From Methylobacterium sp. BTF04 (GTDB lineage Bacteria; Pseudomonadota; Alphaproteobacteria; Rhizobiales; Beijerinckiaceae), in NCBI RefSeq assembly GCF_010692745.1, contig NZ_JAAHTB010000019.1, forward strand, positions 1 to 64,000: a stretch of DNA of 64,000 bases, in the 5' to 3' direction. Numbering within the stretch: position 1 is the first letter of the stretch; the number at the start of each line of letters is the position of its first letter. The notes under the pieces were generated by a model. It saw only the letters and a program-made list of their open reading frames with translations, had not been told where the DNA came from and did no database searches. The position numbers and the translations under genes were made by a program. Positions 27,806 through 38,433 of the stretch are shown here, one piece after another.

Positions 27806-28069
27806 TCAGGCCTTCGCGGCGTTGCGGCGGCGGGTTTCCGCCGCCTTCTTCGCTGACGCGGAACGCTGTTCCGCCGTGCGGGACGCGGCCACCGTGCCGC
27901 GCCCCGAGCCGCCGGGTTTCTTGCCGCCGCCGTCGTCCTTGTTGACTGTGGCCCAGGCACGCGCCTTCGCCTCGTCTTCGGGCACCCCGCGCTCTTCGTA
28001 GGATTCCGCGATGTGCTCCGCCTTGCGGATTTGCTTGTCGGTGTATTTCGACTTGTCGCCCTGCGGCAT
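27806..28069 (-). CDS. Small basic protein, plasmid-stabilisation-like
   Basis: 87 residues, starting DKSKYTDKQIRKAEHIAESY and continuing DEAKARAWATVNKDDGGG. This matches a family found in many alphaproteobacteria and often labelled plasmid stabilisation protein. The C-terminus is a basic, low-complexity stretch. No experimental function is known to me. It follows the LOV kinase gene by 37 bases on the same strand. Confidence 0.65.
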   Translation of the reverse strand: MPQGDKSKYTDKQIRKAEHIAESYEERGVPEDEAKARAWATVNKDDGGGKKPGGSGRGTVAASRTAEQRSASAKKAAETRRRNAAKA

Positions 28070-28106
28070 GAGACTCTCCGCGGATTGAAGCCTTCTGGAT
28101 CGCCGA

Positions 28107-29732
28107 TTACTCGGCGAGAATCGCGTCGCCGTCGAGGACGGCCCGCACCCGCCGGATCAGGTCCGTACGACGGTAGGGCTTGTTCAGGAGATCGAATTCG
28201 GGGCCCCCGGTATCGGTTCGCTCCAAGCTCGCTTCCGCGTAACCGGTGGTGAGCAGAACCTTCAGGTCGGGTCGCCGCTTGCGCGCCTCGCGGGCCAGAA
28301 CCACGCCGTTCATGCCGCCCGGCATGATCAGGTCGCTGAACAGCAGGTCGATCGTTCCGCCGCCATCGAGGATTTGCAGGGCTTCGCGACCGTTCTGGGC
28401 CATGTAGGTGGTGTAGCCGAAATCCCGCAGGATGGTCCGGGCCAGTTCTGCCACGTCCTGGCGATCGTCGACGATGAGGACGGTCTCGGTCCCCGTTCGA
28501 TCGGCGATGGGCGGAATGGCGCAAGGAGCGACGCGCTCCTCGCTCTCGCTGGCCGGGAACGAGAGCCTGACGACGGTCCCCTCCCCCACTACGGACTCGA
28601 TCTGTGCGGCACCGCCCGATTGCTTGGCGAAACCGTAGACCATGGACAGGCCGAGGCCGGTGCCCTTGCCCTCTTCCTTGGTGGTGAAGAACGGGTCCAT
28701 CACCCGTGCGAGCACACTGGCCGGGATGCCGGTACCGGAATCGGAAATGCTCACCGTGACGTAGCGGCCGGCGGCGAGACTCCCGGGTTCGTGCGCCTCG
28801 CTGTCATCGACCTCGTGATTCTCCGTGGCGATGACGAGATGGCCGCCATTCGGCATCGCGTCGCGGGCGTTGATCAGGATGTTGAGCAGCGCGACCTCAG
28901 CCTGGGTCGGGTCGACCCGGCAGTTCCAAAGCCCCTGTCCGAGCTCGAGCGAGATCGTGACCGCGTCGCCGAGCGTCCGGTTTGCGAGTTCGCCGAGCCC
29001 TTCGACCAGGGTGTTCAAGTTCACCGACCGCCCTTCGAGCCGCTGCTTGCGGGCAAAGGCGAGGAGCTGTTGGGTCAGGATGGTGGCGCGATCCGCGGCG
29101 GTGCGGATGTTGTCGGCCGCCCGGCGCAGGCGACCGCGGTCGGCATCCTGCTTGTCGAGCCCGGCGCTCAGGATATCGGTGTAGCCGACGATGACCTGCA
29201 GCAAATTGTTGAAATCGTGCGCGATTCCACCCGTGAGCTGACCGAGCGCCTCCATCTTCTGGGCTTGGCCGAGGGCATCTTCCGCGTCGCGGCGCCGTGA
29301 CACGTCGAGCTGCGAGGCGAAGAAATACACGAGCTCGCCGGCCGCGTCGTAGATCGGCGAGACGAACAACGCGTTCCAGAACGTCGAGCCATCCTTGCGG
29401 TAGTTCAGGATCTCGACGGCGATCTCTTCGCGGGCCCGAATCGCGCGGCCGAGGTCTGCGACGCTGGCACGGTCGGTCTCGGGCCCCTGGAGGAAGCGGC
29501 AATTGCGGCCCACCACCTCGTCGCGGCCATAGCCCGTCATCGTCAGGAACGCCTCGTTCGTGAAGATGATCGGGTTGTCGGGCCTGTGCGGGTCGCTCAC
29601 CACCATCGGCATCCGCGTCGATTCCACGGCCGCGAAGAACAGGTCGCCGGATTCGCCCGAGATGTCCGCCGCTGCGCCGTCTGGTAACCGCCGTTGCTGG
29701 TCCCGCAGCGGCATCTTCGGCGTCTCTGTCAT
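28107..29732 (-). CDS. LOV-domain hybrid histidine kinase
   Basis: A probable blue-light sensor kinase of 541 residues. It starts with a LOV/PAS domain carrying the photoreactive Cys78 in GRNCRFLQG, a flavin-binding hallmark. Then come a His-kinase dimerisation helix ([12 protein letters not shown]), an HATPase domain (N box [17 protein letters not shown]1 DSGTGIPA, G2 GTGLGLSM) and a C-terminal receiver (VLIVDDRQD, phospho-Asp in [10 protein letters not shown], Lys in LLNKPYRR). Signals probably flow internally from His to Asp. There is no DNA-binding output or partner gene nearby. The ATG at 29732 is one choice; 29783 is possible. Confidence 0.9.
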   Translation of the reverse strand: MTETPKMPLRDQQRRLPDGAAADISGESGDLFFAAVESTRMPMVVSDPHRPDNPIIFTNEAFLTMTGYGRDEVVGRNCRFLQGPETDRASVADLGRAIRAREEIAVEILNYRKDGSTFWNALFVSPIYDAAGELVYFFASQLDVSRRRDAEDALGQAQKMEALGQLTGGIAHDFNNLLQVIVGYTDILSAGLDKQDADRGRLRRAADNIRTAADRATILTQQLLAFARKQRLEGRSVNLNTLVEGLGELANRTLGDAVTISLELGQGLWNCRVDPTQAEVALLNILINARDAMPNGGHLVIATENHEVDDSEAHEPGSLAAGRYVTVSISDSGTGIPASVLARVMDPFFTTKEEGKGTGLGLSMVYGFAKQSGGAAQIESVVGEGTVVRLSFPASESEERVAPCAIPPIADRTGTETVLIVDDRQDVAELARTILRDFGYTTYMAQNGREALQILDGGGTIDLLFSDLIMPGGMNGVVLAREARKRRPDLKVLLTTGYAEASLERTDTGGPEFDLLNKPYRRTDLIRRVRAVLDGDAILAE

Positions 29733-29874
29733 GACGGGGTATTCACATCGGTCGGCTGCGGAAAGGGCGCTCTCGAAGGCCAACGCATCAGGCCGCCTTG
29801 GTTTCCAGCCGCGCCGTTCCGACGCTTCTGGGCCGGCCGTGGATTCGCCAGGACTGCACGGCCGGCCACCGGAT

Positions 29875-32151
<2,277 letters not shown>

Positions 32152-32519
32152 GATCGCTCCAGGGGACGGTTTCCGTCACACGGCGGCCTTGCGCAAAAAA
32201 CGCACCGGGCACGCCGAAACCGCAATGAGAACGCCCAAGCTTTCCCGGAAGGTCCGCTCCCTGGAAAACTTTTTGCGCCGCACGCACACAGCGCGTCGGT
32301 CTGGGCGGATCGCGGCGTGGGCGACGCCCAAGACGGCTGCCGACAGGATCGGAGTGAGGCTTGAACGAATCGGTGACGACTCGCAGCATGGTACGGCGCC
32401 GAGGAGAAACTCCCGGAAGACCAGGCTTGCCCTTGCGGGACCGTCGTGGCGGCATGGACATTGCCAAATGTCCGGGACAGGTCTTTTTCGACGATCATAG
32501 TGCCGCGGAGCGCAAACGA
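32152..32519. other. Divergent intergenic region, glgX / SHOCT gene
   Basis: Carries both promoters. I looked for an EcfG stress promoter because glycogen genes are often stress-controlled, and found no clear GGAAC/CGTT pair. No RNA or small gene is seen. Confidence 0.35.
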
Positions 32520-33260
32520 ATGATTGATCAGCCCAATGGCCTCCAGACGATCGCCGATCGGTACGGCGTCAGCCTCGACGCCGTCCGACATCTGATTCAC
32601 GCCCTCGAGGGCGGCAACGGCACCATGGCGCAGTTCAACCACCCCGATCTCGGCGGATTCGGGCAATGGTCGTCCGGCGGAATGACCATGATCGGCGACA
32701 TGTTCAACGGTCAGCTGAAGGCGCGTGTCGACGGGCTCTGCACCGAACTCGCCCGCTCGCTGCCGGCCCTCGGATGGACCGACGCGAAATCCGGTGGCGA
32801 CAGCTGGTGGCCGGCCGAACTCGGGCGGCCCTCGACATCCGGCGCCCAGAATTCCATGCGCTACGCCTATTTTCGCGAGAACAGGCGTCTCGTCATCGAT
32901 GAGAGCGGTGCGGTGTCGATCTACGATACCGGAGACCACAGCATCAACGGCGTTGCGCAGGCGCAGGGCGGCGGCCAGACCCTGCGGTTCTCCGGCCGTG
33001 ACGGCCCGATCGATCTCGAAACGCTGCGGCGGATCGATGGTCCGGCGCCGAAGGGCAGTCCCGAGCGCAAACCGTTCGAGCCCGAGCCTCTGACTCCGTC
33101 GAGCCCGCCACCGGTCGACATGCCCAGGCAAGATGCCGCGCCGCTCCGCGGTGACGACATCCTCGGCACCATCGAGCGGCTTTCGGACCTCCACCGTAAA
33201 GGCGTCCTCACCGAGACGGAATTCGCGGCCAAGAAAGCCGATCTGCTGGGGCGTCTCTAG
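32520..33260 (+). CDS. SHOCT-domain protein
   Basis: 246 residues of unknown function. The end DDILGTIERLSDLHRKGVLT, then EFAAKKADLL, is a SHOCT helix pair (short C-terminal domain found on many unrelated proteins). The body starts with a helix-turn-helix-like TIADRYGVSLDAVRHLI, followed by a Ser/Gly-rich domain. The ATG at 32520 has GGAG seven to ten bases upstream, so I trimmed 53 doubtful codons. Confidence 0.72.
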   Translation: MIDQPNGLQTIADRYGVSLDAVRHLIHALEGGNGTMAQFNHPDLGGFGQWSSGGMTMIGDMFNGQLKARVDGLCTELARSLPALGWTDAKSGGDSWWPAELGRPSTSGAQNSMRYAYFRENRRLVIDESGAVSIYDTGDHSINGVAQAQGGGQTLRFSGRDGPIDLETLRRIDGPAPKGSPERKPFEPEPLTPSSPPPVDMPRQDAAPLRGDDILGTIERLSDLHRKGVLTETEFAAKKADLLGRL

Positions 33261-33420
33261 GAGAGCGCGTTGAAAAGCGGACTCCCCAGTTCAGCAGAGG
33301 CGACGTCAGACGAGTTGGTTCGGGGATCGGTCCGCCGCTTTGCCGATCGCCAAATCCGCTCCGCGATCCATATTGCGAGGGCGCCCCGGCATTTGGGTCC
33401 GGGCACCCGCTTCGAGGCTC

Positions 33421-34488
33421 ATGGCCCTTCCCCGCGACCTCGTCGACATCGCAACGATCTATCATGAGCCGGCCGTGCCGGATCACCCGCGCGGACGGGC
33501 GATCCTCGATCGGTTTCCGGATGCGACCCGGATCGAGGTGCCGTCGCACTGGAACATTCCGACCCTGCACGGCAATGCCGGCGCGGTAGAGGATTGGGTG
33601 CGGATCAAGCGCTCGACCCTGGTGCTCGGGGTGAAGAAAGGGCTGGCCATGCGGCCCAACGGGCGCAGCGCCCATTTCATCGCCCCCTCCACCTCGAATG
33701 GCTGCGCCATGGCCTGCGCCTATTGCTACGTGCCCCGACGCAAGGGCTACGCGAACCCGATCTCGCTCTTCGTCAACGTCGATCAGGTCTGCGGTGCGAT
33801 CCGCCGCCATGCCGGGCGCCAGGGCCCGCTCCTGGTGCCCGACACCATCGATCCGCGGCATTGGGTCTACGACATCGGCGAGAACGGGGATCTGTCCGTC
33901 GATGCGATGCTGTCGGACACCGTGCGTGACCTCGTCGGCCTTTTTCGCGATATCCCGAACGCCAAGGGCTCCTTCGCCACCAAGGCGGTGAACCGCGATC
34001 TCCTCGCCTACGATCCGCAGGGGAAGACCCGGATCCGGTTCTCGCTGATGCCCGAGCGCATCGCGCGGGTCGTCGACGTGCGGACTTCGCCGATGCCAGA
34101 GCGGATCGCCGCCATCGACGATTTCGTCGCCGCCGGCTTCGAGGTCCACGTGAACTTCTCGCCGGTGATTCTCTACGAGGGCTGGGAGGCGGATTGGCGC
34201 CTGCTGTTCGAAGAGATCGACGCGACGATCGGCCCTGCAGCGCGGGCGCAGCTCAAGGCCGAGATCATCCTGCTGACCCACAACGCCGATCTGCACGCCG
34301 TCAATCTCGGCTGGCATCCCAAGGCCGAGGATCTGCTGTGGCGTCCCGATATCCAAGAGGCGAAGGTCTCGGAGGGCGGTGGCGCCAACCTGCGCTATCG
34401 CAGTGGCTGGAAGGGCCAGTGGCTCGCCCGGTTCAAGGCGCTGTTGGCCGAGCGGATGCCGTATTGCCAAGTCCGCTACGCGTTCTGA
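33421..34488 (+). CDS. Spore photoproduct lyase-like radical SAM protein
   Basis: 355 residues. The Cys motif CAMACAYC (Cys95, 99, 102) is the C-x3-C-x2-C iron-sulfur site of radical SAM enzymes. Whole-protein features (NGCAMACAYCYVPRRKGYAN, VHVNFSPVILYEGWEADWR) match the SplB-like family found in many non-sporulating alphaproteobacteria. True SplB repairs UV spore photoproduct. Whether this one repairs thymine dimers is untested; Methylobacterium does not form spores, so the role may differ. It is followed 74 bases on by a deaminase gene on the same strand. Confidence 0.8.
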   Translation: MALPRDLVDIATIYHEPAVPDHPRGRAILDRFPDATRIEVPSHWNIPTLHGNAGAVEDWVRIKRSTLVLGVKKGLAMRPNGRSAHFIAPSTSNGCAMACAYCYVPRRKGYANPISLFVNVDQVCGAIRRHAGRQGPLLVPDTIDPRHWVYDIGENGDLSVDAMLSDTVRDLVGLFRDIPNAKGSFATKAVNRDLLAYDPQGKTRIRFSLMPERIARVVDVRTSPMPERIAAIDDFVAAGFEVHVNFSPVILYEGWEADWRLLFEEIDATIGPAARAQLKAEIILLTHNADLHAVNLGWHPKAEDLLWRPDIQEAKVSEGGGANLRYRSGWKGQWLARFKALLAERMPYCQVRYAF

Positions 34489-34562
34489 GTCGGTTACGCG
34501 TTCCGACCGAACCGCTGCCGCCGCTGTCGCGTTGGCGCCGCAAATCCCTGTCGCCGGAGGCC

Positions 34563-35033
34563 ATGATGACATCCCACGAGGACCACCTGCGAGACGCCGT
34601 GGCACTCGCCCGCGACAACGCCGTTGGCGGCGGGCGGCCCTATGGCGCCGTGATCGTGCGTGACGGTGAGGTCGTCGCGCGGGCCGTCAACGGCATCGTC
34701 GCCACGAACGATCCGACGGCCCATGCCGAGATGGTCGCCATCCGCGAGGTCAGCCAGCGCCTCGGCCGCGCGACCCTCGCCGATTGCATCGTCTACGCCA
34801 GCGGCCGTCCCTGCCCGATGTGTCACGCCGCCATGCGGCTCGCCGGCATCCGTCAGGCGTTCTTCGCCTATACGGCGGAGGAGGCCGAAACATACGGTCT
34901 CCTCGGTGCCGGGATCTATGAGGAACTGTGCCAGCCGCTCGCAGACCAGCCGATGCGGGTGGAGCACCGGCCCATCGAAACCGACGGCAATCCGTACGCC
35001 GTATGGCGGCAGCGGAAAGAGGCTGAAAGCTAG
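34563..35033 (+). CDS. Nucleoside/nucleobase deaminase (CDA-fold)
   Basis: 156 residues, zinc-dependent cytidine-deaminase fold. The HAEMVAI segment supplies the zinc His and catalytic Glu, and PCPMCHAAM the two zinc Cys. The whole resembles guanine deaminase/TadA-like proteins; the C-terminus PMRVEHRPIETDG fits nucleobase deaminases more than tRNA-editing TadA. The substrate is unclear. The start is at the first of two ATGs, after a GGAGG. Confidence 0.84.
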   Translation: MMTSHEDHLRDAVALARDNAVGGGRPYGAVIVRDGEVVARAVNGIVATNDPTAHAEMVAIREVSQRLGRATLADCIVYASGRPCPMCHAAMRLAGIRQAFFAYTAEEAETYGLLGAGIYEELCQPLADQPMRVEHRPIETDGNPYAVWRQRKEAES

Positions 35034-35074
35034 CAGCGATTGGCTTCGCGGTCGCGGAGCGCTAGCGTGGCGCC

Positions 35075-35182
35075 ATGACCAACAACGATCTGCGCGAATC
35101 CCGCGCCGCCCTGATCCTGCTCGCCGTTGCCGTGGCCTCGGTGCTGATCTTCGGCGCGATCACGATCGTGATCCAGCTCTGA
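35075..35182 (+). CDS. Tiny single-helix membrane protein, 35 aa
   Basis: The frame runs MTNNDLRESRAALILLAVAV and on to a stop at 35182. It is one hydrophobic helix after a charged start, like the small inner-membrane proteins common in bacteria. The upstream ribosome site is weak, so expression is unproven. Confidence 0.4.
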   Translation: MTNNDLRESRAALILLAVAVASVLIFGAITIVIQL

Positions 35183-35197
35183 CCCAGCGCCCGCCGG

Positions 35198-35521
35198 TCA
35201 GTGCGTCCAGGGCGCGGTGCGGTTGAACTTGAAATTGTCGGAATACGACAAGCCCTTGCGCAGAATCGGCTTGTGCGGCTCCTCGACCCGGTACGAGAGC
35301 CCGGTGCGGGTCGCATAGGCGATCGCCTCGTCGCGCGTGTCGAAATCGAGCCGGACTTGCTGCAGCATGTCGGACGAACCGGTCCAGCCCATGAGCGGAT
35401 CTGTCTCGCGCGGTGCGGCCTGCTCGAATTCGAGGACCCACTGCTTGGTGCGCGCGAGCCCCGATTGCGAGGCATCCTTGGACGGCTGGTAGATGCGCGC
35501 GCTCGACATCGGACGATCCAT
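35198..35521 (-). CDS. NDUFS4-type complex I accessory subunit
   Basis: 107 residues related to the eukaryotic 18-kDa complex I subunit NDUFS4. Typical are SARIYQPSKDASQSG, WVLEFE, DPLMGWTGSSDM and the C-terminal SYSDNFKFNRTAPWTH. Alphaproteobacteria carry it as a supernumerary NADH dehydrogenase subunit, usually as a lone gene. The start at 35521 has AAGG upstream; the ATG four codons inside is possible. Confidence 0.85.
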   Translation of the reverse strand: MDRPMSSARIYQPSKDASQSGLARTKQWVLEFEQAAPRETDPLMGWTGSSDMLQQVRLDFDTRDEAIAYATRTGLSYRVEEPHKPILRKGLSYSDNFKFNRTAPWTH

Positions 35522-35559
35522 GAGCCTTGGCTGAGAAAACGACCCTGGAGAAGACGAAA

Positions 35560-35636
<77 letters not shown>

Positions 35637-35727
35637 ACACGCTTGCGCGCTGACGCGGTCATAAGGTCTTCGCCGGCGCACGGCAAGGTCCGTATCGGGC
35701 TGCGGCTTTGCCAGCTGTTCTGACGGC

Positions 35728-35979
35728 CTATTTGACGAAGCTGACGCCGAGTTTGCGCTCCTTGCGCCACACCACGGTACAGGCGCGCGGGCGGGAATAG
35801 GCCGTCATCTCGAGCGTGAACTGGTCCGGAATGCCCTCGACGGTCTCGAGCTCGATCTGAGCGCCGGTCTCGGACTGATCCCAGACCAGGCAATCGATCG
35901 GCGTGGCTTGATTCTCGAAGGTAATCGCACCGATCCGGAAGGCATCCGTCCGCCGGGCGGCTCGTCGGTTCGCATCCAC
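35728..35979 (-). CDS. PilZ-domain protein
   Basis: 83 residues with the cyclic-di-GMP-binding pattern: RRAARR at the N-terminus and a Q/D-S-x-x-G-like DQSETGAQIEL turn; the usual DxSxxG is DQSETG here. It probably acts as a small effector in c-di-GMP signalling. The GTG at 35979 is chosen because GGGAGGT lies five bases upstream; a longer ATG start at 36009 has no site. Confidence 0.75.
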   Translation of the reverse strand: MDANRRAARRTDAFRIGAITFENQATPIDCLVWDQSETGAQIELETVEGIPDQFTLEMTAYSRPRACTVVWRKERKLGVSFVK

Positions 35980-36054
35980 GATCGACCTCCCGGTCTGCAG
36001 TCGATGCAAAGGATACGGTCGAACGCTTAAATTTTCCAGCGGTGGTGCGTAAGG

Positions 36055-36273
36055 TTATACCTGAAGATCGACGACGCGCGGTTGTCGGGGCGGCTCGTCT
36101 TCGTTGGAATTGTGCGAAAGCGTGGGCGCGCCCTGCCCGACCTCGACCGAAACCGTCCGGGTGGTGTGGTCGTGGCGCTCGGCCAGAGCGTTGCGGGTGG
36201 TCTGCACGAGCTCGGTCGCCCGAATGACGCCCAGAGCGGTGATCGGAACGGTGATCGGAACGGTGATCGACAT
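36055..36273 (-). CDS. Small hypothetical protein with ITVP repeat, 72 aa
   Basis: A soluble 72-residue protein whose start is set by GGAGG six bases upstream of the ATG. It begins MSITVPITVPITALGV because of a 12-bp tandem repeat in the DNA. The middle (RATELVQTTRNALAERHD) is helical and the end is charged. No family recognised. It precedes nothing obvious; on its upstream side is the YjfB-like gene, same strand. Confidence 0.5.
   Translation of the reverse strand: MSITVPITVPITALGVIRATELVQTTRNALAERHDHTTRTVSVEVGQGAPTLSHNSNEDEPPRQPRVVDLQV
36239..36270. repeat. 12-bp tandem repeat inside a coding start
   Basis: GTGATCGGAACG occurs twice in full (36239-36250, 36251-36262), then partially. It encodes the repeated ITVP at the start of the small protein. 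Copy number could vary by slippage without shifting the frame. Confidence 0.65.
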
Positions 36274-36313
36274 CGCACGCCTCCTGCTGAGCTTGACTGA
36301 TGGGATTCCGTGG

Positions 36314-36547
36314 TCAGGCCAGGATGTCGAGCACCTTGCGGTCCGTCTCCAGGGACGACTTGAGGATCGCGGTGTTGAGCCCGACATCGGCCTTCGAGCC
36401 GATTAGCTGCAACGCCGTGGCCGACAGATCGATCTGTGCCGCCGCCGGCAGACTGGTGCCGATCGCCGCGACGCCTTCGGCTGCCGTCGCGTAACTTTGC
36501 AGGGCCGTCGAGATGCCGCCGCTGCTGGCCGATACCGCGCTGATCAT
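36314..36547 (-). CDS. YjfB-like putative motility protein
   Basis: 77 residues. The C-terminal half, VGLNTAILKSSLETDRKVLD, has the pattern of the YjfB family of small putative motility proteins (QVG..VLKKALD...), found near flagellar genes in some bacteria. There are no flagellar genes here. GGAAGGTGG lies seven bases before the ATG at 36547. Confidence 0.5.
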   Translation of the reverse strand: MISAVSASSGGISTALQSYATAAEGVAAIGTSLPAAAQIDLSATALQLIGSKADVGLNTAILKSSLETDRKVLDILA

Positions 36548-36720
36548 GGGGCCACCTTCCCTCAGAGCGTCACAGATCAGCACGCCAGCTGTTAAGCGAG
36601 TCGCTGAAACATCCATTGCATTCGATGCGATCCCCAGCTTTGCGCCCGGTGCTTGAACCGCGAGCCGGCGGCGACCACCTCGATCGAGGAAGGCCGGGCA
36701 ACCCGCGCAAGGAGATGTGG

Positions 36721-37422
36721 ATGATCGATCTGTATTATTGGCCGACGCCGAATGGCCACAAGGTGACGATGTTCCTGGAGGAGGTCGGCCTCCCCTACAC
36801 GATCAAGCCGGTGAATATCGGCGCCGGCGACCAGTTCAAGCCCGACTTCCTGAGCATCGCGCCCAACAACCGGATGCCGGCCATCGTCGATCATGACCCG
36901 GCCGGCGGCGGCGAGCCGGTGGCGCTGTTCGAATCGGGGGCGATCCTGCTCTACCTCGCCGAGAAGACCGGGCGCTTCGTGCCCGCCGATCTGCGCGGCC
37001 GGGCCGAGGTTCTGAAATGGCTGTTCTGGCAGATGGGCGGGCTCGGGCCGATGCTCGGCCAGAACCACCATTTCACGCAATATGCGCCGGAGAAGATCCT
37101 CTACGCCATCGAGCGCTACCTCAAAGAGACCAACCGTCTCTACGGGGTTCTCGACCACCGCCTCGCCGACCGCGCGTACGTCGCCGGCTCGGATTACTCC
37201 ATCGCCGACATGGCCGCGTATCCGTGGATCGTACCGTGGGAGAAGCAGGGTCAGACCCTCGACGATTTCCCCCATCTCAAGCGCTGGTTCACCGCCATCG
37301 CCGAGCGCCCGGCGACGAAGGCGGCCTATGCCCGCGCTCCGGAGATCAATCCGGACTACGGCAAGACCATGAGCGACGACGCCAAGAAGGTGATGTTCGG
37401 ACAGACCGCCAAGCGCGTATGA
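36721..37422 (+). CDS. Glutathione S-transferase, Nu-class (YfcG/YghU-like)
   Basis: 233 residues. The thioredoxin-like N-domain starts IDLYYWPTPNGHKVTMFLEE, with the cis-Pro turn NNRMPAIVD and ESGAILLYLAEKTG glutathione-binding loop. The all-helical C-domain has DYSIADMAAYPW (N-capping box). YfcG-type members show disulfide reductase and peroxidase activity. AAGGAG is six bases before the ATG at 36721. Confidence 0.88.
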   Translation: MIDLYYWPTPNGHKVTMFLEEVGLPYTIKPVNIGAGDQFKPDFLSIAPNNRMPAIVDHDPAGGGEPVALFESGAILLYLAEKTGRFVPADLRGRAEVLKWLFWQMGGLGPMLGQNHHFTQYAPEKILYAIERYLKETNRLYGVLDHRLADRAYVAGSDYSIADMAAYPWIVPWEKQGQTLDDFPHLKRWFTAIAERPATKAAYARAPEINPDYGKTMSDDAKKVMFGQTAKRV

Positions 37423-37443
37423 GCAAGCGCGGGTGACAGGCCC

Positions 37444-38313
37444 CTAGCGGCGCAAGCTGTCGAGGGGCACCGGGTAAGCGTGCGGGCGGGTCGCCAGCAT
37501 GCCGTCGATCAGGGCCAGCACCTCGGCCCGGCCGCAATTGGCGGCCGGCTCGAAGGGCGTCCAGGTCTGGGTGAAATCGAGCGCCGAGAACACATCGCGA
37601 TAGCGTCGCAGCTCGTTCGTCGTCAGCGGGACCCCGCGGACGAATGCCTTGTGCGCCGAGATGGTGCGGGCTTGACGAAAATCCGCCGGATCGAGCTCGA
37701 ACTTCAGGGCGTCGCCGCAGAATAGGATTTTTCGCGCGCGATCGAACAGGATGGCGTGTCCGTCGAAATGCCCCGCGGTCCGGTGGAGTTCGAGACCCGG
37801 CAGCGGCTCCAAGACGTCGTCGTAGGGCCATGACACCTGCAGCGCCGCGCTCCAGATGAAGTCGGCGGCGGGCAGGCACAACTCCGGGTCGAACCGGTCC
37901 TGTAACTGAACCAGTGCGCCGTAGGCGTGCGGATGCGAGGAAGACAGCACCTGCATGCCGCCGAGATCGGCGATGTGCCGAAGCGCCGCTTCGCTGAACA
38001 CCGGGCAGGCCTCGAAGCCCATATTGCCGGCCGGGCTCTGAATCAGGTAGGCGCTCGGCCCGATTCCCGAGACCGGCTCGTTCCAGAACCGCCAGATCCC
38101 CGGCTCCAGTTCCTGCCAATGGCACGGAAAGCGCTCCTGCGCCTCGCGCTCGCTCCAGAATTTCCAGCCATCCTGCGGCACCACGTGGCGCGCATCGAGG
38201 CACATCGGGCAGGAGGGCGGCTTTTCGAAATGACGCTGCCAGAACCCGCAATTGTCACAGGTGTAGGCTGGCAGATCGAGCGCGCCCGCGAAGGGAAGGT
38301 AGCCGGGTGACAC
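37444..38313 (-). CDS. MBL-fold hydrolase with N-terminal rubredoxin-like zinc knuckle
   Basis: 289 residues. Four Cys (19, 22, 35, 38; CDNCGFW, CPMC) form a small metal knuckle. A metallo-beta-lactamase-like domain follows, with SSSHPHAYGAL and TAGHFDGHAILFDRARKILF. The family's HxHxDH triad appears here as HPHAYG, so the metal site is atypical. No substrate is known. I start at the GTG at 38313, with AGGAAGAG upstream. It ends 20 bases after the convergent GST stop. Confidence 0.72.
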   Translation of the reverse strand: MSPGYLPFAGALDLPAYTCDNCGFWQRHFEKPPSCPMCLDARHVVPQDGWKFWSEREAQERFPCHWQELEPGIWRFWNEPVSGIGPSAYLIQSPAGNMGFEACPVFSEAALRHIADLGGMQVLSSSHPHAYGALVQLQDRFDPELCLPAADFIWSAALQVSWPYDDVLEPLPGLELHRTAGHFDGHAILFDRARKILFCGDALKFELDPADFRQARTISAHKAFVRGVPLTTNELRRYRDVFSALDFTQTWTPFEPAANCGRAEVLALIDGMLATRPHAYPVPLDSLRR

Positions 38314-38433
38314 GGGGAGAGACTCTTCCTGAACCGGGTGGCTTTGAGGGGTGCCGCAGGCATATAGGCCGCAGACGTGTATCGCCCATTGCGCCGACCC
38401 TGATGTGGCGTTCCTGAACGCGTCCGGAGGACC

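Noticed and set aside
32152..32519. EcfG stress promoter for glgX
   Set aside because: No GGAAC/CGTT pair at proper spacing could be found on either strand.
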